This document shows, piece by piece, positions 54,232 to 63,094 of a DNA stretch of 64,000 nt. The translations under genes were made by a program, and so were the position numbers. The notes under the pieces were generated by a model. It was not told where the DNA came from, made no database searches, and worked only from the letters and a program-made list of their open reading frames with translations. The first letter of the stretch is position 1. The number at the start of each line of letters is the position of its first letter. The stretch is from Aeromonas jandaei (GTDB lineage: Bacteria; Pseudomonadota; Gammaproteobacteria; Enterobacterales; Aeromonadaceae). The stretch spans positions 3,998,001 to 4,062,000 of the forward strand of contig NZ_CP149571.1 in the NCBI RefSeq assembly GCF_037890695.1, written 5' to 3'.

Positions 54232-54990
54232 TCAGCCGGGAATGGCGCCGCTGTTGAAGGTAAAGCTGTAGCTATCGCCACGGCAGAGGCTCTGGCTTAC
54301 CTCGAGCAGCTCCCCCAGCGCCGTGTAGCTGCGCTGCATCACGGCCAGCACCGGCATGCCAACCGGCAATCCCAGCATGGCGCTCTCGGTCTGGCTCGGC
54401 ACCTGCCGGCGGATCTGGTACTGCTGGGCAACGGGTTCAATCCCCTCCTCACGCCAGTGGGCGTAGAGCGAGCCCTCCAGCAGATCGGGACGGGGCAGGA
54501 ACTGACGAGGAATATAGGTGGTCTCGATGGAGGTGGGGTCATCGTTGACGCAGCGTACCCGGCGGATCTTGGCGATCTCGGTGCCCTCAGCCACCCCCAT
54601 CAGGGCGGCCTGCTCGGCGCTGGCGGCCACCAGCTCGCGCGCCAGCCAGCGATCGCTCAGCGCCCCGAGCTGGCTCAGCTGGGCGGTAAAGCTGCCACCG
54701 GCCAGATTGTAGGTAAACGGAGCGTGCACGACGGTGCCCTTGCCCTGCTGCTTGATCACCAACCCCTGCTCCGCCAGCAGGGAGATCCCCTTGACCACGG
54801 TGGCCCGGGAGAGGGCGAGGCTGTCGGAGAGCTGACGCTCGGAGGGGAGCACGCAGCCGTGGGGCAGCAGTTTGCGCTCGATAGCCTGCTGCAGCCCCTG
54901 CGCCAGAATGAGATAGAGCGGCTCATCCCCTGCACAGGCCAGCCGTTGTTTCAACTCGTCAAACAGGTGTTCAGCACTCTCTCTCTGCAT
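54232..54990 (-). CDS. GntR-family regulator with UTRA domain (HutC subfamily)
   Basis: Transcription regulator of 252 residues. The N-terminal winged helix-turn-helix reads LPSERQLSDSLALSRATVVKGISLLAEQGLV (about residues 45-78). The UTRA effector domain follows (IAKIRRVRCVNDDPTSIETTYIP). It is divergent from the nucleoside-type operon at 55143 and likely its repressor, as YegW with yegTUV in E. coli. Confidence 0.88.
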   Translation of the reverse strand: MQRESAEHLFDELKQRLACAGDEPLYLILAQGLQQAIERKLLPHGCVLPSERQLSDSLALSRATVVKGISLLAEQGLVIKQQGKGTVVHAPFTYNLAGGSFTAQLSQLGALSDRWLARELVAASAEQAALMGVAEGTEIAKIRRVRCVNDDPTSIETTYIPRQFLPRPDLLEGSLYAHWREEGIEPVAQQYQIRRQVPSQTESAMLGLPVGMPVLAVMQRSYTALGELLEVSQSLCRGDSYSFTFNSGAIPG

Positions 54991-55028
54991 GGCGCTCTCG
55001 TCTAAAGATGCAAAAACATAAACAAATG

Positions 55029-55117
55029 GGTCCAGTCCACTTTACTTTAAAATGCGTTATGGTTCACACTGGACTGGCACTGGATGTGTATAATACCCAC
55101 TGGACTGCAACTGGACT
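55029..55117 (+). promoter_or_regulatory. Promoter and probable GntR operators of the ADP-ribosylglycohydrolase operon
   Basis: ACTGGACT occurs at 55068-55075, 55099-55106 and 55110-55117, with the near copy ACTGGAT at 55079. They form two pairs with 11-base spacing flanking TATAAT at 55089-55094. A further inverted copy (TCCAGTCCA) is at 55031-55039. TTCACA at 55063 may be the -35, though the 20-base spacer is long. The layout fits repressor binding over the promoter. Confidence 0.65.
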
Positions 55118-55142
55118 ACACAAAAAGGTGATCGATATCGTC

Positions 55143-56165
55143 ATGACCCCATCAAGCTCTACCTCACTTCTACAGCAGCGTATTCTGGGTTGTCTCTATG
55201 GACAAGCGGTGGGCGATGCCTTTGGCATGCCATCGGAGCTCTGGTCCCGCGAGAAGGTGCGTGCCTTCTTCGGCTGGATCCATGACTTCCTCGACGGCCC
55301 CGAGGAAAACATCGCCGCCAACGAATTCGTGCGCGGCCAGTTTACCGATGATACCAGCCAGATGGTTGCCCTTATGGATGCCATCATCGAGGAGCAGGGG
55401 GAGATCAAACCACTGACCATCGCCCGCCACATCATGAAGTGGGCCGAGGGGATCGACGCCTTTAGCAAAAATATTCTGGGCCCGACCTCCAAGGGAGCCC
55501 TTATCGCCCTGCAGCAGGGGATCCCCCTTGAGGAGATCCAGGCCAACGGGGTGACCAACGGCGCCCCGATGCGTATCGCCCCCATCGGCTGCCTGATGCC
55601 GACCAGCGACAAGGAGGCCTTTATCGAGGCCGTGCGCCTTGCTTGCGTGCCGACCCACAAGTCGGATATCGCCATCGCTGGTTCAGTGGTGATTGCCTGG
55701 GCCATCAGCCGCGCCATCGAAGGGGCCAAGTGGGCAACCATTCGTACCGAACTGCCCCCCCTCGCGCAAGAGGTGCAGAGCCGTTTTGCTTCCACCTTCA
55801 GCGCCTCCCTTGGCCGCCGCATCGAACTCGCCTTCACCGCTGTCGACAAGGCACCGACCATCGAATCGGGTCTGGACGATATCTATGACCTGATCGGTTC
55901 CGGCATGGATGTGATTGAATCTATCCCCGCCGCACTGGGCATAGTGGAGCTCTCCGAAGGGGATCCCATGCTCTGCGCCCAGCTGTGCGCCAACCTCGGT
56001 GGCGATACCGACACCATAGGTGCCATGGCCACCGCCATCTGCGGTGCCCTCAGCGGCATCTCGGCCCTGCCGCTGGCAGCGCGCCAACTGATTGATCAAG
56101 CAAACCGGATTGACTTCGGCCCCTATGCCGAAGCCCTTGCTCACTATCGGCAACAGGACGTATGA
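55143..56165 (+). CDS. ADP-ribosylglycohydrolase family protein (YegU-like)
   Basis: Protein of 340 residues with DraG-type metal-binding motifs: GQAVGDAFGMP, FTDDTSQMVAL (TDDT) and GGDTDTIGAMATAICGALSG. The family cleaves ADP-ribose bonds on proteins or small molecules; here, beside a permease and a sugar kinase, a nucleoside-like or ribosylated small molecule is a likelier substrate. Start MTPSSSTSLLQQRILG at 55143; a longer reading begins at 55008 inside the promoter. The next gene overlaps as ATGA. Confidence 0.85.
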   Translation: MTPSSSTSLLQQRILGCLYGQAVGDAFGMPSELWSREKVRAFFGWIHDFLDGPEENIAANEFVRGQFTDDTSQMVALMDAIIEEQGEIKPLTIARHIMKWAEGIDAFSKNILGPTSKGALIALQQGIPLEEIQANGVTNGAPMRIAPIGCLMPTSDKEAFIEAVRLACVPTHKSDIAIAGSVVIAWAISRAIEGAKWATIRTELPPLAQEVQSRFASTFSASLGRRIELAFTAVDKAPTIESGLDDIYDLIGSGMDVIESIPAALGIVELSEGDPMLCAQLCANLGGDTDTIGAMATAICGALSGISALPLAARQLIDQANRIDFGPYAEALAHYRQQDV

Positions 56166-57550
56166 CTATGAGCCAGCAAGCAACCGAGATGCAGCCGGAA
56201 CAGGCTTCCAGCGGCATCGATCTCATCCCTCCCCACGAGCGAACCAAGCAACCGGTGGAGCTCTTCTTCGTCTGGTGTGCCGCCAATATCGGCATTCTGG
56301 GGGTCGTCTACGGCGCCGTGGTGGTCTCCTTTGGTCTCTCCTTCTGGCAATCGCTGCTGGCGGCGATTGCCGGGGTCGCCTCCTTCGCGCTGGTAGGGAT
56401 CACCAGCATGGCGGGCAAGCGCGGCCGCACCACCACCCTCACCCTCTCCCGCATCTGCTTTGGCAAACGGGGCAATATCGCCCCCACCGCCTTCTGCTGG
56501 ATCAACCTGATGGGCTGGGAAGCGGTCAATCTGGTCACCGGTACCCTGACGCTGGCGGCACTGTTTGCCGCCACGGGGCTGGCGGAGTCCCACTGGATCA
56601 CCGCCCTCTCCCTGCTGCTCTTTGGCGGCCTGACTGTGGTGGTCTCGCTGCTGGGGCAAAATACCGTGCTGATGATGCAGAAGTGGATCACCCGCACCTT
56701 CGGGGTGATGACCCTGATCGTAGTGCTCTATCTGATGGCCAACGCCAACTGGCAGGTGATCATGGCGCTCCCCTCCGGTGACTGGCTGACCGGCTTCCTG
56801 CCCGCCGTGTCGGTGATTGCCGCCGGTACCGGCATCAGCTGGGCCATCGCCGGCGCCGACTACAGCCGCGACCAGAGCGAAAAATCACGCCCCGGCACCA
56901 TCTTCTCATCCGTGGTGGTGGGCGCCTCCCTGCCCCTCATCCTGCTGATGTTCGCCGGTATTCTGCTCACCGCCCAGATCCCCGATCTCGCCTCTACCGA
57001 GAACCCCATCGCGGCCATCGGCAAGCTGCTGCCGGCCTGGATGGCGATTCCCTATCTGGCCGCCGCGGTTGCCGGTATCGTCACCATCGCCGTGCTGAGC
57101 CTCTACTCCGCCAGCCTCAACCTGCTGAGCATGGGGGTCAAGCTGCGCCAGTCCCACGCCGTCATGCTGGATGCCGTGCTGGTCGTCGGCGTCGCGCTCT
57201 ACGTGCTGTTTGTCTCCGGCGACTTCCTTGGCCCCTTTATCGCCTTCCTGATCTTCTGCGGCCTCTTCCTGGCCTCCTGGGCTGCCATCTTCATCCTCGA
57301 TTATCTGGCGCTGCGCCGTCATCAGGGTTACGACTATCTGGCTCTCTACGGTGATACCGGGGTGCGCAAAGGGCCGCTGCTCTGCTGGCTCGCCGGCTCC
57401 ATCAGCGGCCTGATGGTCACCAAGACCGGCTTTATCGACGGCCCGTTGGCCATCGGCGTCTTTGCCGACTCCAGCCTCGGTCTGTTTGTCTCGTTTGCCG
57501 TCAGTCTGGTGCTCTATGCCCTGCTGCTGCCCCGCATGAGGAGCGTCTGA
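56162..57550 (+). CDS. NCS1-family nucleobase/nucleoside permease (CodB-like)
   Basis: Inner-membrane transporter of 462 residues with about twelve hydrophobic segments. NCS1 marks are PPHERTKQP before the first helix and SVIAAGTGISWAIAGADYSRD. The ATG at 56162 overlaps the previous stop; a second ATG at 56168 is also possible. Substrate is likely a purine or pyrimidine compound. Confidence 0.85.
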   Translation: MTMSQQATEMQPEQASSGIDLIPPHERTKQPVELFFVWCAANIGILGVVYGAVVVSFGLSFWQSLLAAIAGVASFALVGITSMAGKRGRTTTLTLSRICFGKRGNIAPTAFCWINLMGWEAVNLVTGTLTLAALFAATGLAESHWITALSLLLFGGLTVVVSLLGQNTVLMMQKWITRTFGVMTLIVVLYLMANANWQVIMALPSGDWLTGFLPAVSVIAAGTGISWAIAGADYSRDQSEKSRPGTIFSSVVVGASLPLILLMFAGILLTAQIPDLASTENPIAAIGKLLPAWMAIPYLAAAVAGIVTIAVLSLYSASLNLLSMGVKLRQSHAVMLDAVLVVGVALYVLFVSGDFLGPFIAFLIFCGLFLASWAAIFILDYLALRRHQGYDYLALYGDTGVRKGPLLCWLAGSISGLMVTKTGFIDGPLAIGVFADSSLGLFVSFAVSLVLYALLLPRMRSV

Positions 57551-57551
57551 G

Positions 57552-58496
57552 ATGACTCCGCCCGTTCCGACCATGCCGGTCATGGTGATTGGCGCCGCCT
57601 TTGGCGACGTGATGCTGGAGATGAACCGCCTCCCCGTCTCGGGCGGCGATGAAGTCGCCCGCGAGAGCGGCCGCCAGATTGGTGGCTGCGCCTTCAACGT
57701 GGCTCGCGCCCTCGCACGGCTCGGCGCCCCGGTGATCAACGGTATTACTGTCGGTCAGGGCAGCTGGGGAACGGCGGTGGAAGCAGCGATGGCAGCGGAG
57801 TCGCTACCAGTCCAGTTGCGCGATCCGGCTCACGACAATGGCTGGTGTCTGGCACTGGTCGAGCCCGATGGCGAGCGTACCTTCATCACGGTGGAGGGGT
57901 GCGAGCAGTACTGGGATACCGCGGCGCTGAGTCGTCTGCTACCCGCAGGCACAGGTTGGGTCTATGCCTCCGGCTACGAGCTGACCGGTACCCAGGGGGC
58001 TCCGCTGCTGGAGTGGTTGCTCCAGCTGCCCGAGCGCATCACACCGTTCATCGATCCGGGTCCCCGCATCGGTGATCTGAGCGCTGACGAGATTGCCGCT
58101 CTGCTGGCCCGTGGCGCCCTCTTCTCTCTCAATCGTGAAGAGGCGGCCGTGCTGCTGGGGGCCCCCGCCAGCGCAGCAACTGTAGCCAGCTTCTGCCAGC
58201 AGCACAGGGCTGCTCTTATTGTGCGGGAAGATAAAGAGGGTGCACTGGTCGGCACCCCGGATGGTCAATGCCAGCGGGTACATCCCGTTGCGGTGACTCT
58301 CTGCGATACCGTCGGGGCGGGCGATGCCCACGGCGGCGGCACCCTGATGGGGCTCGCCAGCGGCCTGCCGTTGGCAGAGGCGGTTCGCCTCGGCAATCTG
58401 GTGGCCGCCATCGTGGTCAGCCGTCCAGGCGCCGATGGCGCACCAACCCGCGCTGAACTGGTCAATTACGACTTGCCTGTGATCACCGCTGCGTGA
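57552..58496 (+). CDS. PfkB-family carbohydrate kinase (YegV-like)
   Basis: Ribokinase-fold sugar or nucleoside kinase of 314 residues. The N-terminal PfkB motif is IGGCAFNVARALARLG; the ATP/catalytic motif is DTVGAGDAHGGGTLMG with the catalytic Asp. Cotranscribed with the permease one base upstream, it may phosphorylate the released ribose or a nucleoside. A terminator follows. Confidence 0.88.
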   Translation: MTPPVPTMPVMVIGAAFGDVMLEMNRLPVSGGDEVARESGRQIGGCAFNVARALARLGAPVINGITVGQGSWGTAVEAAMAAESLPVQLRDPAHDNGWCLALVEPDGERTFITVEGCEQYWDTAALSRLLPAGTGWVYASGYELTGTQGAPLLEWLLQLPERITPFIDPGPRIGDLSADEIAALLARGALFSLNREEAAVLLGAPASAATVASFCQQHRAALIVREDKEGALVGTPDGQCQRVHPVAVTLCDTVGAGDAHGGGTLMGLASGLPLAEAVRLGNLVAAIVVSRPGADGAPTRAELVNYDLPVITAA

Positions 58497-58504
58497 TTAC
58501 TTTG

Positions 58505-58538
58505 GCCCGCTCCGGCACCGCCGGAGCGGGCATTTTTT
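58505..58538 (+). terminator. Terminator after the PfkB kinase
   Basis: GCCCGCTCCGGC-ACC-GCCGGAGCGGGC stem followed by ATTTTTT. Confidence 0.88.
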
Positions 58539-58698
58539 CAATGGCAGCAACCACTTCCCCCACACTGTTCACCTCCCCCCTCTGTCACAGACGATTTGCG
58601 AAGCTGAACCGGATCTTGACGGCTCTTCATCTGGTGTTTTATTGACCAGCGGAGAGCTAGTATTATGAGCAGGTTCCCGATCAGTCAGAGAAGCGATC

Positions 58699-59118
58699 AT
58701 GCAAATCAACTCAGCCTCCATGCCCATCATGCGCCCCGATTACGGCAAATACTCCTCTTATCCCGAGGTCACACCGGAGCAGATCAATCAGGCGCAAAAC
58801 AAGGTGCTGGACAAGAAAGACGAGGTTGAAAGTCAGCGTGAGGATCAGGCAACTGCCCGCCGCACCATGGCAGTTTCCTACTCGGCTGCGCAGCAGAACA
58901 AGGCGGTAGTCGAACGCTATATGGAAGCCAGCGATACAGAGAGCAACGAAAATAGCGGCCCGAGCGCCAGTGACGTCTATCAGGCAGCCAACCGCTACCA
59001 GCGCCAGCAGAACCTGAGCGACTACCTGCAATTCCAGCAGAGCCCGCTCGGCCAGCAGATGGGCAGTATGGTCGGTGAAGAGAAGCCCAAGGGCTCCCTG
59101 CTCGATATCACTGCCTGA
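58699..59118 (+). CDS. Small hydrophilic protein of unknown function
   Basis: Protein of 139 residues, Gln/Ser/Glu-rich, no Cys, no membrane segment and no signal peptide. The N-terminus MQINSASMPIMRPDYG is followed by helical segments (EVTPEQINQAQNKVLDKKDE, SDVYQAANRYQRQQNL). Cys-free composition is reminiscent of exported flagellar or T3SS proteins, but no such link is shown. It has its own terminator. Confidence 0.7.
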   Translation: MQINSASMPIMRPDYGKYSSYPEVTPEQINQAQNKVLDKKDEVESQREDQATARRTMAVSYSAAQQNKAVVERYMEASDTESNENSGPSASDVYQAANRYQRQQNLSDYLQFQQSPLGQQMGSMVGEEKPKGSLLDITA

Positions 59119-59138
59119 CAGACCAACATCCGCTAATG

Positions 59139-59166
59139 AAAAAGCCCTCTTCATGAGGGCTTTTTG
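59139..59166. terminator. Terminator after the 139-residue protein
   Basis: AAAAGCCCTC/GAGGGCTTTT stem with A and T tracts between convergent genes. Confidence 0.85.
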
Positions 59167-59169
59167 CTA

Positions 59170-59694
59170 TCAGTGAGATCCTTCCGCCACCTCGTCGGGC
59201 AACTCGTCAAAGAGAGGATGGTAGAGCACCTCGCCCGCCACATTGGCAAGACCACCCGGCTGCAGCTCCATCGCCATAAAGCACTCTGCCGGCACCTCGT
59301 AGATGCAGCGCAGGCCAAATTCGCTGGCGGGACGGAAACCGAAGCGACTGTAGTAGGCCGGATCGCCGAGCACCACCACCCCTTTCCAGTCCATCTCGAG
59401 CGCAGTATCCAGCCCTTCACGGATGAGATCGGAGCCAATCCCCTGCCCCTGCCAATCAGGATGCACCGCAACCGGTGCCAGCCCAAGCCAGGGCCCCTCG
59501 ACACCGTTAATGGTGATCGGGCTTAGCATCAGGTGGCCCATGAACTCGTACTCTTCCTCTTCGACCATGGTCACCACGGCGGCACCACACTCGCGCAGAC
59601 GGTTGACCAGCTCGGCCTCATCGGTGCGGCCAAAAGCGGCAGTGACCAGCTCATAGACCGGCAGCATGTCACCGGGGCGCTCGGTTCTCAACAT
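59170..59694 (-). CDS. GNAT-family N-acetyltransferase
   Basis: Acetyl-CoA dependent N-acetyltransferase of 174 residues with LGLAPVAVHPDWQGQGIGSDLIREGL, the acetyl-CoA binding motif (V-x-P-x-x-Q/R-G-x-G), and a YYSRFGFRPASEFGL block as in YhbS. Substrate unknown. Confidence 0.88.
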   Translation of the reverse strand: MLRTERPGDMLPVYELVTAAFGRTDEAELVNRLRECGAAVVTMVEEEEYEFMGHLMLSPITINGVEGPWLGLAPVAVHPDWQGQGIGSDLIREGLDTALEMDWKGVVVLGDPAYYSRFGFRPASEFGLRCIYEVPAECFMAMELQPGGLANVAGEVLYHPLFDELPDEVAEGSH

Positions 59695-59726
59695 CAGGTA
59701 TTACTCCTCGTACAGCAGAGCGGCCA

Positions 59727-61331
59727 TTATTCCACAAACTGCCTCTGCTCCTGAGCACCTTTGTCCAGAAATGGGAGGGTGCACTCAGGAAAACGATCGG
59801 CAAACTGCTCTCGCAAGGCTCGCCAGTTGTCCGGTGCAGGCTGGGCCAGCACCCTCTGATAGGCATTCAGCAAGGAGGGGGACTCCCGTGCCAGCCGCGC
59901 AAACGTCAGCTCCGGCCCCAGATGCCAGCAGCCATCCAGTTCATCCATCAGCTCCGGCAACTCCACCAGCAGCCTCATCAGTCGATGGCGCAGGGGAAGC
60001 GCGCTCTCAGCCGTCAATCCATCCCCCTCGGCAAGTAGCCGGATGATCCAGCCCAGCCGCTCGCGCCGCTCTGTCAGCGTCAGCAGAGTGGGCCCTTGGC
60101 GCAGCAGTGCCGCGAATTGCAGCAACCACTCCAGCCCCATATCCCCCTCATCCTTTAGCAGCACGCCGCCAGCATGGTGGAACAGCTCGGGCTCTGCTAC
60201 CTCCAGTCGGGAGAGGGGATAGCAGTGCAGCTGATATCCCTCGGCCTCCAGCTGCGGATCAGTAAATAGCCGAGCCTCGTCAGCATCCATGTCGGCCAGA
60301 AAGAGGGAGATAACTGGCAGCGTCGCTTCGCACACAGCAGGATCGCAGAGGATCACTACCGCGATCCGCTCATCCGGCTGCCATCTGGCCAGCGCCTGCT
60401 GCAACGCTCCGGTCAGGGCTGGACGGCGATCCAGCCGCCAGTAGCGCACCTCGCACGGCTGATGGCCATCAATCAGACGCAGCCCCTGTTCAACCATGCC
60501 AAGCTTGGCCATCACCCGGCCAGAGGCCAGATTCAGCGGCATATGGCGAGCCGTGATGGCGGGCAGATGCAGCGGGTCAAATGCAAATGCCTTGACCAGT
60601 CTGGCCGCCCGGGTGGCAATGCCACGACCCTGCCAGGGGACACCGACCCACCAGGCCAGCTCGCCATTCCAGTGCAGCGAAATAACGCCGACAAGGGGCG
60701 CTTCTACCTCCCCTTGCGGCAAGGTGATGGCCCAGCTCCAGCCAAGGCCAAGCGCCGCTCTGCGCCAGCATAGGGCCAGCCAGTCGCGGGCCCCCTCCGG
60801 TGGATAGGGGTGGGGAATATTGAGGGTGTAGCGGGCGATCGCCTCATCGCTGCAATAGCGCACGATCTCTTGTTCATCCTCGGCGCGTAGAGCCCGCAGT
60901 TGCAGTGGAGCATCGCAATCTTGTTCCCGTAAAGAGGGTATCCGCAGGCGGCGTGCAAGCAGACGATTGAGCAGAGCGCCCAGATCCGCATGTGCATCCA
61001 GCGTCAGATCGGCGCCAACCGCCCCCAGCGTGAGCAGTCCCTGCTCCCGGGCCAGCGTCAGCAAGGAAGCTGAACCACTGAGAAGGATCTGCTGGGTAGG
61101 ATCGGCGTGGTGTTGCGGCAACAAATCCCCATCAAGCCAGGCGGCCAGCAGGGCGCCGGGACAGATCACGCCATCAGGGGTCAGACCTGCCCAAGGGGCA
61201 TAGTGGTGATCAAGGGTGGCGGCAGCCTCCTTGCCCAAGAGCAGCTGCCAGCGATGGCCCTGCTGCTGCCAGTGGCCCACTACCTCGTTCCAGTGGGGTT
61301 GCCACAGGCTCCCCTCGATCAACAGCTCCAT
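59727..61331 (-). CDS. Multi-domain protein with an internal GNAT domain
   Basis: Protein of 534 residues. Residues about 160-310 form a RimJ/RimL-like acetyltransferase: LRALRAEDEQEIVRYCSDEAIARYTLNIPHP, WWVGVPWQGRGIATRAARLVKAFAF. The N-terminal 150 residues and the Leu-rich C-terminal 220 residues (RWQPDERIAVVILCDP, ELPELMDELDGCWHLGPELTF) have no function I recognise. The start overlaps the glutathione S-transferase stop as ATGA. Confidence 0.75.
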   Translation of the reverse strand: MELLIEGSLWQPHWNEVVGHWQQQGHRWQLLLGKEAAATLDHHYAPWAGLTPDGVICPGALLAAWLDGDLLPQHHADPTQQILLSGSASLLTLAREQGLLTLGAVGADLTLDAHADLGALLNRLLARRLRIPSLREQDCDAPLQLRALRAEDEQEIVRYCSDEAIARYTLNIPHPYPPEGARDWLALCWRRAALGLGWSWAITLPQGEVEAPLVGVISLHWNGELAWWVGVPWQGRGIATRAARLVKAFAFDPLHLPAITARHMPLNLASGRVMAKLGMVEQGLRLIDGHQPCEVRYWRLDRRPALTGALQQALARWQPDERIAVVILCDPAVCEATLPVISLFLADMDADEARLFTDPQLEAEGYQLHCYPLSRLEVAEPELFHHAGGVLLKDEGDMGLEWLLQFAALLRQGPTLLTLTERRERLGWIIRLLAEGDGLTAESALPLRHRLMRLLVELPELMDELDGCWHLGPELTFARLARESPSLLNAYQRVLAQPAPDNWRALREQFADRFPECTLPFLDKGAQEQRQFVE

Positions 61332-61945
61332 CAGCCCGCCTGACAGGCCGCTGGCAGGCTCATGTGATGAGGATGCGCCTCGATGCGGGCAATCCAGTCA
61401 CGAATGGCGGGCCACCCCTGCAGGGAGAAGATCCCCTCCTCCGCCACATGGGTGTAGGCGTAGAGGGCGATATCGGCGATGGTCGGCGCCTCGCCGCACA
61501 GATAGGGGCTCTTTTTCAGTTGTTGTTCCATCACCGCCAGCGCCTTCTCGCCACCGGCCTTCAGCCCGTCGAGCCGCGCCTCCTGCGACTCGGGCCGCCC
61601 CAAATAACGGACGATAAAACGGGCCACCGCAATATAGGGCTCATGGCTGTACTGCTCGAAGAACATCCATTTGAGCACGTCGGCCTGCTGGCGTGGATCG
61701 GTCGGCCACAAAGACGAGCCCTGCGCCAGATAGAAGAGGATGGCATTGGATTCGGCCAGCAGATCGCCGGGAGCAAGTTCCAGTACCGGGATCTTGCCAT
61801 TAGGGTTCATCGCCAGAAAATCGGGGGTTTGAGTCTCCCCCGCTGCAATATCGACCGCCACCCACTCGAGGGGCAGTTCAAGCCAGCGCGCCAGCAACCA
61901 CGCCTTGTAGCAGTTGCCGGAGCGCAGATCACCATGCAGACGCAT
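61331..61945 (-). CDS. Glutathione S-transferase family protein
   Basis: Protein of 204 residues. Thioredoxin-like N-domain with NPNGKIPVLEL and LAESNAILFYLAQ (glutathione binding Glu-Ser); helical C-domain with TIADIALYAYTHVAEEG. Start MRLHGDLRSGNCYKAW at 61945 has GGAG five bases upstream; a GTG at 61951 is less likely. Confidence 0.9.
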   Translation of the reverse strand: MRLHGDLRSGNCYKAWLLARWLELPLEWVAVDIAAGETQTPDFLAMNPNGKIPVLELAPGDLLAESNAILFYLAQGSSLWPTDPRQQADVLKWMFFEQYSHEPYIAVARFIVRYLGRPESQEARLDGLKAGGEKALAVMEQQLKKSPYLCGEAPTIADIALYAYTHVAEEGIFSLQGWPAIRDWIARIEAHPHHMSLPAACQAG

Positions 61946-61981
61946 GCACACTCCTTGTGAAAAACAGATTTGAGAAACCGC

Positions 61982-62620
61982 TCAGGGAGCCAGACGCTCG
62001 ATATGCCAGCCATCCCCTTCACGGGTGTAGTAGAAACGGTCGTGCAGACGGTGTTCACCCCCCTGCCAGAATTCGACCGTCTCGATCACCACCCGAAAGC
62101 CACCCCAGAAGCTCGGCAGCGGCACTTCGCCGTTGGCAAACTTCTGTTTGAGCTCGAGAAACTTGGCCTCCAGCACACCGCGCGCCGAGATGCGGGTCGA
62201 CTGTTTGGAGACCCAGGCGGCGATCTGGCTATCCTTGGGACGGCTGTGGAAGTACTTCATCACCTCGAAGGTGCTCATCTTCTCCACCCGACCGGTCACA
62301 TGCACCTGACGGTCGAGGGTGTGCCAGGGAAAGAGCAGACTGATACGGGGATTCCCCTCCAGCTGATGCGCCTTGCGACTGCCCATGTTGGTGTAGAAGA
62401 CCATCCCCTGGGTGTCGTAGTGTTTGAGCAGCACGGTACGCTGCCACGGCTGGCCATCGGCATCCACGGTGGCAACCACCATGGCGGTGGGATCGGTCAG
62501 TTTGGCTTCGCAGGCCTGTGCCAGCCACTTCTCGAACAGCTCGAGGGGCTCGGCGGGCAGATCGGCCCGATGCAGCCCGCCACGGGTATACTCCCGGCGC
62601 AGATCAGCAACATCCATCAT
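61982..62620 (-). CDS. pdxH: Pyridoxamine 5'-phosphate oxidase PdxH
   Basis: FMN enzyme making pyridoxal 5'-phosphate, 212 residues. Signatures: [14 protein letters not shown] near the start, [24 protein letters not shown] (FMN site), and [20 protein letters not shown] at the C-terminus. Confidence 0.95.
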   Translation of the reverse strand: MMDVADLRREYTRGGLHRADLPAEPLELFEKWLAQACEAKLTDPTAMVVATVDADGQPWQRTVLLKHYDTQGMVFYTNMGSRKAHQLEGNPRISLLFPWHTLDRQVHVTGRVEKMSTFEVMKYFHSRPKDSQIAAWVSKQSTRISARGVLEAKFLELKQKFANGEVPLPSFWGGFRVVIETVEFWQGGEHRLHDRFYYTREGDGWHIERLAP

Positions 62621-62717
62621 CTTGATTTTCCTTCAAATAAATAATGGTTCCACGACCATCAAGAGAATGATTGCAGGCATTGTGCGCTGCCCTTTTGCCG
62701 GTGACAAGCCATAACGA

Positions 62718-62742
62718 ACGGGGGAGGCTCTCGCCTCCCCCG
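62718..62742 (-). terminator. GC-rich hairpin after the small lipoprotein gene
   Basis: ACGGGGGAGGC-TCTC-GCCTCCCCCGT-like stem between the lipoprotein and pdxH genes. The T tract is poor, so termination is uncertain. Confidence 0.5.
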
Positions 62743-62764
62743 TCCACTCTATGATGGGCTAACC

Positions 62765-63094
62765 CTACTTTTGTGACTTTTGACAGTGCGGCAACATGCG
62801 CCGGTTATAGTCCGTGGCATAGGCTTCCAGCCTGGCATATTCCCCCTCCTTGCCCGGAGTGATCACATCGGCGAATCCTGTCAGATAACGCACTCCGCAA
62901 CGACTTTTTGCCTGCGCCTGCTCACTCTCGGCGATGCCGGGCGCACTGCCGCCCCGCCCTGCCCGTACGATAAGCCGATAATCCTGCACTTTGAGGCTCT
63001 GCTCGACCGCCTGTTCGGCCCCATCAGGTATGGCATGACAACCCGATATGTAGATCAGCAGCAAACCAGCCGCTACGCGCAACGTCTGCGCCAT
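62765..63094 (-). CDS. Small lipoprotein of unknown function
   Basis: Protein of 109 residues with signal peptide MAQTLRVAAGLLLIYISGC; Cys19 fits a relaxed lipobox. The mature part has two Cys (KSRCGVRYLTG, LPHCQK). Start 63094 is chosen because AGGAGG lies seven bases upstream; a longer frame to 63124 lies within the metalloprotease gene. It overlaps that gene by 22 bases and is probably translated with it. Function unknown. Confidence 0.7.
   Translation of the reverse strand: MAQTLRVAAGLLLIYISGCHAIPDGAEQAVEQSLKVQDYRLIVRAGRGGSAPGIAESEQAQAKSRCGVRYLTGFADVITPGKEGEYARLEAYATDYNRRMLPHCQKSQK

Noticed and set aside
58699..59118. T3SS effector assignment for the 139-residue protein
   Set aside because: Cys-free composition alone is weak evidence; no chaperone, no ExsA-type promoter and a separate location.
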